A stretch of DNA of 64,000 nucleotides from an uncultured Acidimicrobiales bacterium (GCA_938038815.1 CALHTF010000035.1:1-64000); one strand, 5' to 3'. Shown: positions 42,258 to 50,310, numbered from the stretch's first letter. The notes: generated from the sequence alone by a model not told the origin. Translations and numbers: made by a program.

Positions 42258-43822
42258 GCGACGAAACCCCACCAGCAGAGGCGCCGAGCGGAGGCCGTCG
42301 TGGCCGCCGGGGTGGCGGCCGAGCAGGCCGCGCTGCGTCACGGGCCGAAAGCAAGCCCGAGGTCGCGGCGTATCTGACCCGTCGACTCACTCCGGTCGAG
42401 GTGCTCGACGAAGAGGGCTACGCGCTCATCGAAGCCAACGCCGAGATCATCCTCAGCGAGGTGGGTCTCGACTTCCGCGAGTACCCGAGTGCCCTCACCC
42501 TGCTGGCCGACGCGGGTGCCGACGTCGACGGCGAACGGGTTCGGTTCCCCAAGGGCATGTGCCGCGAGATCGTCCAGGCGACCGCTCCGGCCACCTACAC
42601 CCAGCACGCCCGCAACCCAGCGAAGAACGTCGAGATCGGTGGCAACAACACGGTCTTTGCCCCCAACTACGGCTCGCCGTTTGCGTACGATCTCGACCGC
42701 GGCCGCCGTTATGCCAGCCTCGAAGACTTCCAAGACATCGTGAAGCTCGTGTACATGCTCCCCCACCTGCACCACTCGGGCGGCACGGTGTGCGAGCCGG
42801 TCGACGTGCCGGTTTCCAAGCGCCACCTCGACATGGTCTACAGCCACATCAAGTACAGCGATAAGGCCTACATGGGGTCGGTCACCGCCGCCGAGCGGGC
42901 CGATGATTCGATCGAACTCTCTCGCATCGCATTCGGTGGCGACCTTGCCGACCGGACGGTAATGACCTCGCTCATCAACGCGTCGTCGCCGCTTAGCTGG
43001 GACGCCACCATGCTCGGCGCCGCCGAGTCGTACGCCAAGGCCAACCAGGCCAGCATCTTTAGCCCGTTCATCCTCGCCGGTGCCATGGCCCCGGCCACCG
43101 TCGCCGGCGTGTGCGCCCAGAGCCTCGCCGAAGCACTGGCCGGCATGACCTTCGCCCAGCTGGTGAACCCCGGCTGCCCGGTGGTGTTCGGAACCTTTGC
43201 GGCGTCGATGTCGATGCAGTCGGGCGCCCCGACCTTCGGTACCCCCGAACCCGCGTTGGTCAACTACATCATGGCGGCGCTCGCGCGTCGGCTCGGAGTG
43301 CCGTTCCGCTCGGGCGGTTCGCTCTGCGCCTCGAAGATCCCCGATGCCCAGGCGGCCTACGAGTCGGCCAACACCCTGCAACCGGCCGTGATGTCGGGCG
43401 TGAACTTCATGCTCCACGCCGCTGGCTGGCTCGAAGGTGGCCTATCGGTTGGGTTCGAGAAGCTGATCATGGACCACGACCAACTCGGCGCCATGGCGAA
43501 GTTCGCCCAAGGTGTCGACCTCAGCGAGAACGGCCAGGCATTGTCGGCATTCCGCGAGAACGAACCCGGCCAGCACTTCCTTGGCACCGAGCACACCCTC
43601 GCCAACTTCGAATCGGCCTTCTACCGCAGCGAGGTCGCCAACTACGACAGCTTCGAGCAGTGGTCTGAAGAGGGCAGCCTCGACACCCCGGCTCGGGCCA
43701 ACGCTATCTGGAAGGCCATGTTGGCCAGCTACGAGCCCCCCGTACTCGACGATGCGATCGATGCCGAACTCACCGAGTACATCGCCAAGCGCAAAGAAGT
43801 CATCCCCGACGAGTTCGGCTAA
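42254..43822 (+). CDS. Trimethylamine-methyltransferase (MttB) family protein, no pyrrolysine
   Basis: A 522-residue MttB-superfamily enzyme that demethylates a quaternary or tertiary amine and methylates the corrinoid protein. Family stretches: AYLTRRLTPVEVLDEEG, FAPNYGSPFAYDLDRGRRYASLEDFQDIVKL, FSPFILAGAMAPATVAG, RSGGSLCASKIPDAQAAYES, FMLHAAGWLEGGLSVGFEKLIMDHDQL. The frame has no internal amber codon, so it is of the Pyl-free type, whose known members act on glycine betaine, proline betaine or carnitine. The nearby betA/fhs/metF locus with the same operator favours glycine betaine (inference). The N-terminus is Arg/Gly-rich (GGRRGRRGGGRAGR). Last gene of the operon. Confidence 0.92.
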   Translation: MSDETPPAEAPSGGRRGRRGGGRAGRAASRAESKPEVAAYLTRRLTPVEVLDEEGYALIEANAEIILSEVGLDFREYPSALTLLADAGADVDGERVRFPKGMCREIVQATAPATYTQHARNPAKNVEIGGNNTVFAPNYGSPFAYDLDRGRRYASLEDFQDIVKLVYMLPHLHHSGGTVCEPVDVPVSKRHLDMVYSHIKYSDKAYMGSVTAAERADDSIELSRIAFGGDLADRTVMTSLINASSPLSWDATMLGAAESYAKANQASIFSPFILAGAMAPATVAGVCAQSLAEALAGMTFAQLVNPGCPVVFGTFAASMSMQSGAPTFGTPEPALVNYIMAALARRLGVPFRSGGSLCASKIPDAQAAYESANTLQPAVMSGVNFMLHAAGWLEGGLSVGFEKLIMDHDQLGAMAKFAQGVDLSENGQALSAFRENEPGQHFLGTEHTLANFESAFYRSEVANYDSFEQWSEEGSLDTPARANAIWKAMLASYEPPVLDDAIDAELTEYIAKRKEVIPDEFG

Positions 43823-43847
43823 CCGTCCAGTCCGGCGCCTCCTCCCG

Positions 43848-43902
43848 GAAATTTTCGCGCTCGGTGGTCTCAGAGACCGCTCCGCGCGATCAGAAAGTGG
43901 AT
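43848..43902. repeat. Interspersed hairpin repeat, copy B
   Basis: GAAATTTTCGCGCT (43848-43861) and GCGCGATCAGAA (43884-43895) plus GTGG match copy A at 30384. The basal stem TCGCGC/GCGCGA (43855-43860 with 43884-43889) is shared; the apical stem GGTGGTCT/AGACCGCT has different bases from copy A but still pairs, with two wobble pairs. It lies 25 nt after the MttB-family stop. Confidence 0.75.
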
Positions 43903-44001
43903 TTTGGCTGGGGGAAGGCCTGAAACCGCAACGTTCGGGAGTCTGGCTAGAATGAAAGGTGTCGTCCGCTTGGACGATCCCCGCCAAAGAAGGAAATAAC
44001 A

Positions 44002-44232
44002 ATGGGCATTTTTGACAAGGCTAAAGACGCTGCAATGGCCAACAAGGACAAGCTTGCAGAGGGCCTCGACAAAGCCAACGAGATGGCACAGGACAAGCTT
44101 GGCGACAAGCTTGGCGATCACGCCGACAAGCTCGACATGGTGACCGACAAAGCCAAGGAAGCCCTCGAAGGCACCGAAGGCGAAGGCGAAGCTGCTGAAG
44201 AAGAAGCACCCGCCGAAGAAGAAGCCGAATAA
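44002..44232 (+). CDS. MT0933-type antitoxin-like small protein
   Basis: A 76-residue, highly charged helical protein (MGIFDKAKDAAMANKDKLAEGLDKANEM) ending in a poly-Glu/Ala tail. It resembles the MT0933/Rv0909-type antitoxin family of actinobacteria, whose members begin MGIFDKAKD. No toxin gene is adjacent, so a free-standing stress or structural role is equally possible. AAGGAAAT 7 nt before the ATG is a good ribosome site. A 12-bp hairpin follows ~45 nt downstream. Confidence 0.75.
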   Translation: MGIFDKAKDAAMANKDKLAEGLDKANEMAQDKLGDKLGDHADKLDMVTDKAKEALEGTEGEGEAAEEEAPAEEEAE

Positions 44233-44275
44233 CTCATTCGTGCTCGGCGACCTAGCGTCGCTGCAAATTCACTCG

Positions 44276-44304
44276 AACGGCTCGGACATTCGTCCGGGCC
44301 GTTT
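44276..44304 (+). terminator. Probable terminator after the small antitoxin-like gene
   Basis: Arms 44276-44287 (AACGGCTCGGAC) and 44292-44303 (GTCCGGGCCGTT) pair along 12 positions with one G-U, around ATTC. A T-containing stretch follows (TTCGTAGTTTT). Confidence 0.6.
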
Positions 44305-44358
44305 CGTAGTTTTGGAGGCCAAATCGCTTTTGGGCCGCGGGTCCGGCAAAGTTCGGGC

Positions 44359-45003
44359 ATGGAATTCGACCTCGAACAGACCGACGCCCTCCTCTCGACC
44401 ACCCGGGCGGTGCGCAAACGCCTCGACCTCGACCGTGAGGTCCCCGACGATGTCCTGCTCGAATGTCTACAGCTTGCGGTGCAGGCACCCACCGGCTCGA
44501 ACCGTCAGGGGTGGCGGTGGATGGTCATTCGCGACCAGGAGAAGAAGCAAGGCCTGGCCGACCTCTACCGCCGAGCGGGCGGCGACTATCTGGCCGAAGC
44601 AGCCAAGAACACCCCCACCGACTCGCAGAGCGGGCGAGTTATGGACTCGGCCAACTACCTCGCCCAGAACCTCGAGAAGGTCCCGGTGATGGTGATCCCG
44701 ATGATCATCGGTCGGCTCGAAGACGCCACCACCAACTCGTCGGCCGGACTCTTCGGGTCGATCATTCCGGCCATGTGGAGCTTCCAGCTGGCGCTTCGCA
44801 GCCGCGGCCTGGGCAGCTGCTACACCACGCTGCACCTCGGTCTTGAACAACAGGCGGCCGAACTGCTGGGCATCCCAGAACACATGACCCAAGCCGGCCT
44901 GTTGCCCGTGGCGTACACCACCGGAACCGACTTCAAAGCCGCCAAGCGCGACCCAGTCGAGAACATCACCTACCTCGACACCTACAAGAACCCCATCCGC
45001 TAG
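44359..45003 (+). CDS. Nitroreductase-family flavoprotein
   Basis: A 214-residue FMN enzyme. STTRAVRKRLDLDREVPDD binds FMN phosphate and AVQAPTGSNRQGWRWMVIRD is the family core; IIPAMWSFQLALRSRGLGSCYTTLHLGLEQQAAELLGIPEH is the dimer/FMN region. It probably reduces quinones, nitro compounds or flavin substrates with NAD(P)H; the physiological substrate is not evident. The gene for a PaiB-like protein starts 2 nt after its stop, so they form an operon. Confidence 0.9.
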   Translation: MEFDLEQTDALLSTTRAVRKRLDLDREVPDDVLLECLQLAVQAPTGSNRQGWRWMVIRDQEKKQGLADLYRRAGGDYLAEAAKNTPTDSQSGRVMDSANYLAQNLEKVPVMVIPMIIGRLEDATTNSSAGLFGSIIPAMWSFQLALRSRGLGSCYTTLHLGLEQQAAELLGIPEHMTQAGLLPVAYTTGTDFKAAKRDPVENITYLDTYKNPIR

Positions 45004-45005
45004 CC

Positions 45006-45608
45006 ATGCTTATCCACCCCCACGACAGTGCGCCCGACCCGCAAGCATGGCGACGGTTCGCCATAGCCCAGGGGTTCGGGCACCTGGTTGCGGCGGGTAA
45101 CGGACGCGAGGTTCCCGTGGTTGTGCCGACCCAGTTCGTGCTCGGCGACGACGAGGTTGTGTTGCACCTTGCGAAACCGAATCCGATCCTGGCGGCGATC
45201 GCCGAGAACCCAACGGTGCTGTTGAGCATCGCCGGCGATTGGGCCTACATCCCCGCGGCGTGGAAAGCGGTGGGCGACGAAGACCCGACGCTGGGCGTGC
45301 CCACCACCTACTACGCAGCAACCCAGATCACGGGAACCGCCCGGGTTCTCGACGACCCTGACGAAACCGCCAAGGTCCTGCGTCAACAGTTGGCCGTGCT
45401 CGAGCCAGGCAGTGGCATCGCCGACCCGTCGGTGCACCCGAACAAGCTCAAGGTGATCCGCGGCATCCGGATCTCGATCGATGAGGTTCGGGCCAAGTTC
45501 AAGTTCGGCGGCAACGTCGACGAGCAACACCGAGCCGCCATCGCCGACCGGCTCGCCGAACGAGCCGGCCCCGGCGACCAAGCCGCCAAGTCCCACATCA
45601 AACCCTGA
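45006..45608 (+). CDS. PaiB-like FMN-binding protein
   Basis: A 200-residue split-barrel protein like PaiB/FMN-binding negative regulators. FAIAQGFGHLVAAGNGREVPVVVPTQFVL is the typical first region, followed by LHLAKPNPILAAI and SIAGDWAYIPAAW; the C-terminal IRISIDEVRAKFKFGGN matches the PaiB KxKxSQN-type end loosely. B. subtilis PaiB represses sporulation and protease genes, but many homologues are simply flavin/heme binders. It lies 2 nt after the nitroreductase gene. The stop codon overlaps the first unit of a 28-bp tandem repeat. Confidence 0.82.
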   Translation: MLIHPHDSAPDPQAWRRFAIAQGFGHLVAAGNGREVPVVVPTQFVLGDDEVVLHLAKPNPILAAIAENPTVLLSIAGDWAYIPAAWKAVGDEDPTLGVPTTYYAATQITGTARVLDDPDETAKVLRQQLAVLEPGSGIADPSVHPNKLKVIRGIRISIDEVRAKFKFGGNVDEQHRAAIADRLAERAGPGDQAAKSHIKP

Positions 45609-45683
45609 CTCAGAGTCACGGGACAACGCACCACGACTCAGAGTCACGGGACAACGCACCACGACTCAGAGTCACGGGACAGA
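45608..45683. repeat. 28-bp tandem repeat with palindromic core
   Basis: Units start at 45608, 45636 and 45664, the last cut after 20 bases. Each begins GACTCAGAGTC, an 11-bp palindrome, followed by ACGGGACAACGCACCAC. The array begins at the last base of the PaiB-like stop and leads directly into a hairpin whose core is a fourth, variant palindrome. Confidence 0.9.
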
Positions 45684-45710
45684 AAACCCTGACTCTGAGT
45701 CGGGGTTTTG
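45684..45710. terminator. Hairpin terminator after the 28-bp repeats
   Basis: AAAACCCTGACTC (45684-45696) pairs with GAGTCGGGGTTTT (45698-45710) in 12 of 13 positions, with a one-base centre. A-tract and T-tract at the two ends suit bidirectional use; it separates the PaiB-like gene from the SHMT-like gene. Confidence 0.75.
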
Positions 45711-45735
45711 TTGTTGGGGGCGAGAAACTTCCTAG

Positions 45736-47019
45736 ATGCGTGAACGTTCTTGGCTTTCTGACAACGCTCGGGCTCGCGAGAGGGCCGTTGCTGATTCTCA
45801 CGATGCCCGCTCGTCGGCGCAGACCCGCGAGGCAATCGCCGGGCTGATCGACCGAAATGAGGCGATCCACGAACGTGAATGTGTGAACCTCAACCCGGCA
45901 ACCAACGTCATGAGCGCTCGGGCCGAAGCCGCCCTGTCGTCCAAGCTTGGATCTCGACCGTCGCTCGGCCACGCGGGCGAAAAGTACGAGATGGGTCTTG
46001 AGGCGATCGAAGAACTCGAGGTCATCACCGCCTCGCTGGCGTGTCAGGTGTTCAACGCCGACTATGCCGAAATCCGGGTTGCCTCCGGAGCCATGGCCAA
46101 TCTGTATGCCTTTATGGCCACCTGCCAACCGGGCGACACCATCATCGTCCCGCCCGCCTCGATCGGCGGACACGTCACCCACCACACGGCGGGCGCCGCG
46201 GGGCTGTACGGACTCAACATCGTCGAAGCGCCCATCGATGCCGCCCACTACACCGTCGACGTCGCCGGTCTGGCCGACTTGGCCCGCTCAGTGAATCCGG
46301 CATTGATCACCATCGGGTCGAGTCTCAACCTCGAACCGCACCCCGTCGCCGAGCTACGAAACGTGGCCGATGAGGTGGGCGCCAAGCTGTTGTTCGACGC
46401 CGCCCACCTGTGCGGGATGTTTGCTGGCAAGGCGTGGCCCAATCCCCTTGCCGAGGGCGCTCACCTGATGACCATGAGCACCTATAAGAGCCTGGCCGGT
46501 CCGGCGGGTGGCCTCCTCGTCACCAACGATGGGCCGCTGGCCGAACGGATCGACGCCATTGCCTACCCGGGCCTCACCGCCAACTTCGATGCGGGTCGTT
46601 CGACGGCCTTGGCATATACCCTGCTCGACTGGGTCGACCACGGCGAGGCCTACGCTGCCGAGATGGTTGCGACGGCAGCGGCGCTCGCCGACGCGCTCAC
46701 CACCGCGCTGCCGGTGTTCTTCAGTTCCGCCGGCCCGACAACGTCGCATCAGTTCGCAATCGAAGCTGAGCGTTGGGGCGGGGGCCATGCCATGGCGCTG
46801 CGGCTTCGCGGCGCCAACATTCTAACGTGCGCCATCGGCCTTCCGACTGGCGAGGGCTTGCGGATCGGAACACCCGAGATCGTCCGCTGGGGAATGACCG
46901 CCGCCCACATGGCCGAACTAGCCGAACTTATCGTCGGAGGGCTCAAAGACCCGGGCGCGGTTGCCGCCGAGGTCACCGTATTCCGCCAACCGTTCAGTCA
47001 GCTCAAATTCTGTAGCTGA
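45736..47019 (+). CDS. SHMT-like PLP-dependent enzyme
   Basis: A 427-residue fold-type I PLP enzyme distantly like serine hydroxymethyltransferase. ASIGGHVTHHTAGA corresponds to the GGHLTHG PLP-stacking motif, FDAAHLCGMFAG to the D..H cofactor-contact motif, and TMSTYKSLAGPAGGLL to the Schiff-base Lys motif (THK in classical SHMT, TYK here). The N-terminus (NLNPATNVMSARAEAALSS) also differs from the classical SENFVS. It may cleave serine, threonine or another beta-hydroxy amino acid; a link to the C1 genes nearby is possible but unproven. It converges with an MFS gene 3 bp away. Confidence 0.8.
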   Translation: MRERSWLSDNARARERAVADSHDARSSAQTREAIAGLIDRNEAIHERECVNLNPATNVMSARAEAALSSKLGSRPSLGHAGEKYEMGLEAIEELEVITASLACQVFNADYAEIRVASGAMANLYAFMATCQPGDTIIVPPASIGGHVTHHTAGAAGLYGLNIVEAPIDAAHYTVDVAGLADLARSVNPALITIGSSLNLEPHPVAELRNVADEVGAKLLFDAAHLCGMFAGKAWPNPLAEGAHLMTMSTYKSLAGPAGGLLVTNDGPLAERIDAIAYPGLTANFDAGRSTALAYTLLDWVDHGEAYAAEMVATAAALADALTTALPVFFSSAGPTTSHQFAIEAERWGGGHAMALRLRGANILTCAIGLPTGEGLRIGTPEIVRWGMTAAHMAELAELIVGGLKDPGAVAAEVTVFRQPFSQLKFCS

Positions 47020-47022
47020 CCA

Positions 47023-48216
47023 CTACCGCAGGTGCGCAAGTTCCGGTGGAGGCGACGGTTCGGCGACAAACACTGCGTTGGCCAGAATGCTCAACAAGCC
47101 AAGCGCCGCAGCTAGCGCCATCAAAAACCCGAACCCGCGTGCCTGGTAAATCCAGACGGCACTGAGCGAAATCAGTATCTTCGCCAAGGTCGAAACCGCC
47201 TGCGAACGAGCAACCATGGCCGCACGCGCGTCCGGATCCAGCTCCGACATGAGCGGAATTGACGACACGATTGCAAACTCGAATCCAAGGAAGAACAGCG
47301 CCAGAAGCACCAAACCGACCAAGAGCGGAGCGGTGCTCGCCACCGCCAGTGCCGCCATACAGATCGTCATCAAAACTGAGCCACCTATGATCGACATCCG
47401 CTTGCCGATCCGGTCGGAGATGCTGGCGGTCGACAACGTGGCGATGACTTCCATAACCGCCGACCCAAGCAGCGCCAGGCCGATCTGGCTCGCACTCAGT
47501 TCGTAGGTATCTTCGAGCCAGAGCCCATGGCCCAAAAACATGCACTGAGCTGACGCCGTCATGAGTGCATACCCTGCGAAGGCACCGTAGGCGGTACGGG
47601 TCATTTTTGGCTTCGCCGACTCCATGGGTTCGCCGCTCGACATCATGCTCGCCTGGCGAAGCGCCAAAAAACTGAACGGCAGCGACAACACGCCAAGGAC
47701 CAAAGGCGCAGCACGCCAGCCAAACCGGTCGAGCAACAACCCGACCGCCGGCAACCCAATCAGTGCTGCGCCGCCCCATGACAACTCCATGAGACCTGCC
47801 GCTCGACTCCGACGCTCGTAGGCAACCGCATGGCCGATCCACGACTGGATGGCCACCGTGTGGGCCAGACTCGCAACGCCCAAGCCAACCATGCCGATGA
47901 TCAGCAGTACCGGACTGATTGCCCCGGCCATCAAGCAGACCGATCCGCCTAGTCCGGCGGTGGCCATAACCTTGCCGGTCCCCGATTGCCGAGTCCACCT
48001 ACCAATGAGCGGCGCGCCGAACGCCGCCACATCGCGTACCGCCAGCACGTTTCCCATCGAGGTATCTGATATCTGCGCGCCGCGTGCAAACGCCGGCAGA
48101 TAGGTATAGGCCATCCGTGTTCCGGTGTTGAACAACAGCCGCAACAGGATGAGTCCGGGCATGGCGCGGCGGACAGCAGGCCGAAATGCCCCCGGGTTCA
48201 CGTCATGTCCTGTCAC
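47023..48216 (-). CDS. MFS transporter
   Basis: A 397-residue protein with ~12 hydrophobic segments. The loop 2-3 signature is degenerate (FGAPLIGRWTRQSGTGKVMATAG), and a second-half copy reads ATLSTASISDRIGKRMSIIGG. Short termini, no binding domain. The substrate is unknown. It starts with GTG and is divergent from the chromate transporter gene (136 bp spacer). Confidence 0.85.
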   Translation of the reverse strand: MTGHDVNPGAFRPAVRRAMPGLILLRLLFNTGTRMAYTYLPAFARGAQISDTSMGNVLAVRDVAAFGAPLIGRWTRQSGTGKVMATAGLGGSVCLMAGAISPVLLIIGMVGLGVASLAHTVAIQSWIGHAVAYERRSRAAGLMELSWGGAALIGLPAVGLLLDRFGWRAAPLVLGVLSLPFSFLALRQASMMSSGEPMESAKPKMTRTAYGAFAGYALMTASAQCMFLGHGLWLEDTYELSASQIGLALLGSAVMEVIATLSTASISDRIGKRMSIIGGSVLMTICMAALAVASTAPLLVGLVLLALFFLGFEFAIVSSIPLMSELDPDARAAMVARSQAVSTLAKILISLSAVWIYQARGFGFLMALAAALGLLSILANAVFVAEPSPPPELAHLR

Positions 48217-48352
48217 TTCAAGGAACCTCTAGCTCGGCGACTCGACGCACGCGGGCCCATGGACTCTACGCCCGACGGGGCGCGACTTCTAACGCAACCG
48301 GCAGACCGGTCTCAAATTGCGCAACCGCGGTTACACCTCTATCTTGCGACCC

Positions 48353-49774
48353 ATGTCATCTCCTGAGCAACCGTGGTTACAGACCGGAGAAGCGGGCGTC
48401 GACATCCCCTCCACCCCAGCTTTCCCCGGCGAAGAAATCTCCCGGAGCGACTGGTGGAGTGCTTGGGGCACGGTCGCCGCCAACAGCTTTGGCGGGCCCG
48501 CCGGACAAATCGCCGTGATGCACGATGAAATCGTGGTGCGCAGAAGATGGATCGGCGAGCAGCGCTTTCTCCACGCGCTCAACTACTGCATGCTCCTGCC
48601 TGGCCCGGAAGCCCAGCAGCTCGCTACGTATCTTGGCTGGCTCCTCAAAGGTCCGCGGGGCGGCCTGTTCGCCGGCGCGTTGTTCATCCTCCCGGGATTC
48701 GTCAGCATCATGGCGCTCAGCATTTTGTTCGCGGCCTACGGCGACGTTTCGTGGGTAAGCGGCATGTTCTTTGGTATCTCGGCGGCGGTGATCGCGGTCG
48801 TGGCAAACGCCGTCAAACGAATCGGTGGCCGGGTCATCAAAAACAAGGTGATGCTTGGCGTTTCGCTGGCGGCCTTCATCGGCATCTTCTTCTTCGAACT
48901 CCCCTTCCCCCTCATCGTTGCGATCGCTGGGGCGATCGGACTGATTGGAGGCCGCACCCGACCCGACATCTTCAACATCGTTACCGGGCACGATGAATCG
49001 ACGGCGGTCGACGACGACGATGTGCTCGTCGGCGACCAACACATTTCACTGGGTAAGCCCACACTGCGGCGCTTCGTCAGCGTCCTCACGAGCGGAGCCG
49101 CCCTGTGGGCCGGGCCGGTACTACTCCTCGTCCTTTTTGTGGGCGCTGACTCTGTCTTTGTCGATGTAGCGACCTTCTTCTCCTCCGCAGCCGTCCTCAC
49201 GTTCGGGGGTGCGTACTCAGTGCTGGCCTACATCTCCCAAGAGTCGGTTTCGAACTACGGCTGGCTCGAGCCGGGCGAGATGATCTCGGGGCTCGGCATG
49301 GCCGAAACCACACCCGGCCCGCTCATCCAAGTCGTGCAGTTCGTTGGTTTCATGGGCCCGTACCGCGCCCCTGGTTCGCTCAGCCCGCTGCAGGCCGGCA
49401 TCTCGGGCGCGGTCGTAGCTACTTGGGTCACGTTCGTGCCGTCGTTCCTTTGGATCTTTCTCGGCGCACCCTTTATCGAACACCTTCGCGGCCGTCCGGC
49501 CCTCACGTCGGCCCTGTCGACCATTACCGCCGCGGTGGTAGGCGTCGTGCTGAACCTGGCGATCTGGTTCGCCCTGTTCACCTTGTTCGACGCTGTCCAA
49601 GAGCACCGGAAGTTCGGCGTGTTGCTCTACGAACCCGACCTCTCCTCGGTCAACCTGCTCGCCCTCGTCATCGCCACAGGAGCAGCAATCGCTATTGCGA
49701 AGTCGCGACTGTCAACACTCCAGATCGTCATCATCGCCGGAATCATCGGCGCTATTTCACACCTAGTCACGTAG
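48353..49774 (+). CDS. chrA: Chromate ion transporter family protein (ChrA)
   Basis: A 473-residue, two-domain CHR transporter. Each half has the family motifs: first SFGGPAGQIAVMHDEIV and LPGPEAQQLATYLGWLLKGPRGG; second LTFGGAYSVLAYIS and AETTPGPLIQVVQFVGFMG. About ten membrane segments. Known members export chromate; here it could serve another oxyanion. The ATG at 48353 is supported by TATCTT (48340-48345) 7 nt upstream, and a 10-bp palindrome AACCGCGGTT lies at 48323-48332. An ArsC/LMW-PTP-like gene follows after 18 nt. Confidence 0.92.
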   Translation: MSSPEQPWLQTGEAGVDIPSTPAFPGEEISRSDWWSAWGTVAANSFGGPAGQIAVMHDEIVVRRRWIGEQRFLHALNYCMLLPGPEAQQLATYLGWLLKGPRGGLFAGALFILPGFVSIMALSILFAAYGDVSWVSGMFFGISAAVIAVVANAVKRIGGRVIKNKVMLGVSLAAFIGIFFFELPFPLIVAIAGAIGLIGGRTRPDIFNIVTGHDESTAVDDDDVLVGDQHISLGKPTLRRFVSVLTSGAALWAGPVLLLVLFVGADSVFVDVATFFSSAAVLTFGGAYSVLAYISQESVSNYGWLEPGEMISGLGMAETTPGPLIQVVQFVGFMGPYRAPGSLSPLQAGISGAVVATWVTFVPSFLWIFLGAPFIEHLRGRPALTSALSTITAAVVGVVLNLAIWFALFTLFDAVQEHRKFGVLLYEPDLSSVNLLALVIATGAAIAIAKSRLSTLQIVIIAGIIGAISHLVT

Positions 49775-49792
49775 TCCCCCGAAGGAGTTTTC

Positions 49793-50188
49793 ATGTCAAC
49801 CAAGATCCTCATCTTGTGTCCCCACAACGCAGCGAAGAGTGTGGTGGCTGGGGCCTACCTCCGGCGAGTTGCCGAGGCTCGGGGCCTCAACCTGGAGGTG
49901 AACACGGCCGGGACCGAGCCCGACGCCCACGTGCTACCGCTCGTCCGCGAACAGTTGGAGTCCGATGGCTACCCGGTCACCAGCACTCCTCGCCTACTCA
50001 CCGCCGACGACCTGACATGGGCCGACCGCGTGGTGAACATCGGCTGCGTGCTTGCCCACCTTCCTCGTCACGATGCGGTCGAACACTGGGGGATCCCCAA
50101 CTTCAGCGAAGACCCGAGTGCCGCCTTTGCCGCCCTGTCTGAGCATGTCGATCGACTCGCGACCTCGATCGCCGATCTCCACACGTAA
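49793..50188 (+). CDS. LMW-phosphatase/ArsC-like protein with Lys replacing the P-loop Arg
   Basis: A 131-residue protein of the low-molecular-weight phosphotyrosine phosphatase / arsenate reductase fold. The N-terminus KILILCPHNAAKSVVAGAYLRR matches the C-x5-R-S phosphate loop except that the invariant Arg is Lys (C9-x5-K). The rest fits: VNTAGTEPDAHVLPLVREQL, and VVNIGCVLAHLP with a second Cys in an ArsC-like place; the usual DPxxD is altered to SEDPSAAF. Activity may be lost or changed. GAAGGAG 6 nt before the ATG; probably in an operon with chrA. Confidence 0.8.
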   Translation: MSTKILILCPHNAAKSVVAGAYLRRVAEARGLNLEVNTAGTEPDAHVLPLVREQLESDGYPVTSTPRLLTADDLTWADRVVNIGCVLAHLPRHDAVEHWGIPNFSEDPSAAFAALSEHVDRLATSIADLHT

Positions 50189-50310
50189 CGGGTCGACCAG
50201 CTGGGGAAACACGGTGCGGGTAGCGATGGGTAGTGACCCGAACAAAGATTGACCGACCCGCTTTCTGCTCCGTAGCCTGAGGGGTTAACCCAACCCTGGA
50301 GAGAAGCGCC

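Noticed and set aside
42254-43822. Pyrrolysine (amber) codon in the MttB-family gene
   Set aside because: The frame runs uninterrupted for 522 codons, so no in-frame UAG needs suppression; it is the Pyl-free type.
45608-45683. CRISPR-like 28-bp repeats
   Set aside because: Units are directly adjacent with no spacers, and they merge into a terminator hairpin.
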